Shown piece after piece: positions 63,198 to 64,000 of a stretch of 64,000 nt of DNA (positions are counted from its first letter, which is position 1; each line of letters starts with the position of its first letter). The translations under genes were made by a program, and so were the position numbers. Source of the DNA: an uncultured Erythrobacter sp. (GTDB lineage Bacteria > Pseudomonadota > Alphaproteobacteria > Sphingomonadales > Sphingomonadaceae); assembly GCF_947499705.1 (NCBI RefSeq), contig NZ_CANMPJ010000002.1, positions 802,688-866,687 of the forward strand, written 5' to 3'. The notes beneath the pieces were generated by a model. The model saw nothing but the letters and a program-made list of their open reading frames with translations, had not been told where the DNA came from and made no database searches.

Positions 63198-64000
63198 CTA
63201 GGTCTTTTCCCCATGATCCTTGCGACCGAAATCTGGGCGCTCGTCATCCTGACCTTCCTGAATGATCGAGCGACGGATTGCGCGTGTGCGGCTGAACAGG
63301 TCGTGCAGCGCATCGCCATCGCCTGACCGGATCGCGCGCTGGAGCGCCGTTAGGTCCTCGGTGAAGCGACCCAGCATCTCCAAGACGGCTGACTTGTTCG
63401 ACAGGAACACGTCGCGCCACATCACCGGGTCCGACGCAGCAATCCGGGTGAAATCGCGGAAACCGCCTGCAGAGTATTTGATAACCTCGCTGCGCGTGAC
63501 GTCTTCGAGGTCGCTTGCGGTTCCGACAATGGTGAAGGCTATAAGGTGCGGAATGTGGCTGGTCACTGCAAGTACAAGGTCGTGATGCTCGGCATCCATG
63601 ATCTCGATCCGAGCGCCTAGCTTGGTCCAGAATTCGTCAAGCGCATCGACCGCGTTCTGGTCGGCATCGGCTGGCGGGGTGAGGATGCACCAGCGATTGG
63701 TGAAGAGTGTCGCAAAGCCAGCGTTCGGCCCGCTCTGCTCGGTGCCTGCGACGGGGTGCGCAGGAATGATTGTGTGGTTCGGAAGGGCCGCCGCGAGGGT
63801 CTCCGCCACCCCCTGCTTCGAGGAACCAACATCGCTGATGATTGCGCTGGGCGGCACGGTATCGGCAAAGTTGCGCGCCGCGTCGCCCATCGCTCCCATG
63901 GGCACGCACAGGATCACCAGATCAGCATCGCGCACGGCATCAGCAGCGGTCTCGCAGATCGTGCCCGCGAGACCGCGCTCGCCTGCGGCTGCGCGAACAT
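63198..64000 (-). CDS. Prephenate dehydrogenase (TyrA-like), N-terminus outside the window
   Basis: The last 267 codons of a gene whose start lies beyond the end of the window. The NAD(P)-binding part continues with DADLVILCVPMGAMGDAARN, then SDVGSSKQGV and the catalytic/substrate region HPVAGTEQSGPNAGFATLF with its conserved His. The helical C-terminal half (SHIPHLIAFTIVGTASDLED) is also typical. It oxidises prephenate (or arogenate) in tyrosine synthesis. It converges on plsC. Confidence 0.92.
   Translation of the reverse strand, partial: VRAAAGERGLAGTICETAADAVRDADLVILCVPMGAMGDAARNFADTVPPSAIISDVGSSKQGVAETLAAALPNHTIIPAHPVAGTEQSGPNAGFATLFTNRWCILTPPADADQNAVDALDEFWTKLGARIEIMDAEHHDLVLAVTSHIPHLIAFTIVGTASDLEDVTRSEVIKYSAGGFRDFTRIAASDPVMWRDVFLSNKSAVLEMLGRFTEDLTALQRAIRSGDGDALHDLFSRTRAIRRSIIQEGQDDERPDFGRKDHGEKT

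Noticed and set aside
1..64000. CRISPR arrays, insertion sequences or prophage genes
   Set aside because: No spaced direct repeats of CRISPR type, no transposase or integrase and no phage structural genes were recognised on either strand.

Overview
The window looks like a chromosomal segment of an alphaproteobacterium, most likely Sphingomonadales/Erythrobacteraceae (an Erythrobacter- or Qipengyuania-like organism). The basis is a high-GC coding style, an amidohydrolase with a TolB-like propeller, an OxyR-type LysR protein, NodT-type efflux and overall protein resemblance; no marker gene was aligned. It is dominated by one nearly complete flagellar locus of about 37 kb (5.3-42.1 kb), flanked by ordinary housekeeping and envelope genes.

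Layout. 0-5.3 kb: a small unknown protein, an acyl-CoA dehydrogenase, a small membrane protein and an 1104-residue propeller/amidohydrolase. 5.3-10.6 kb, minus strand: transglycosylase-flhA-fliA, then flgM-flgN, then flgA. 10.8-13.0 kb: a diguanylate cyclase and an odd reduced MotA/MotB-like pair. 13.3-25.6 kb, plus strand: flgBCDEFGHIJKL-motAB plus a large HAD-type protein. 25.7-26.5 kb, minus strand: flagellin. 26.7-42.1 kb, plus strand: a sigma-54 activator (FlbD-like), fliEFGHIJK, fliLMNOPQR-flhB and fliDS. 42.1-46.2 kb: alpha/beta hydrolase, nhaA, flavin reductase and a nucleotidyltransferase-like protein. 46.3-52.0 kb: a tripartite RND efflux operon closed by a strong terminator. 52.1-57.2 kb: a 1706-residue autotransporter built of six long repeats. 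57.4-64.0 kb: oxyR, tRNA-Leu(GAG), small exported protein, zinc-ribbon membrane protein, ftsEX, a YdcF-like protein, plsC and the 3' part of a prephenate dehydrogenase gene.

How it works together. The flagellar genes carry their own regulatory cascade: a GAFTGA-type sigma-54 activator, three clear -24/-12 (sigma-54) promoters in front of the transglycosylase-flhA-fliA, flgA and flgB operons, and the late regulators FliA (sigma-28) and FlgM (anti-sigma-28), with similar late-type promoter candidates in front of flgM and fliC. Genes are tightly packed with many 4-base ATGA overlaps. No che genes, no flhF/flhG and no flaF/flbT lie in the window. Several parts look reduced: FlgD lacks its C-terminal half, FlgE is barely larger than FlgG, FlgJ lacks the muramidase domain, FliM lacks the N-terminal CheY-binding motif and the activator lacks a receiver domain. 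The most unusual feature is the second, stripped-down MotA/MotB-like pair just upstream of flgB.
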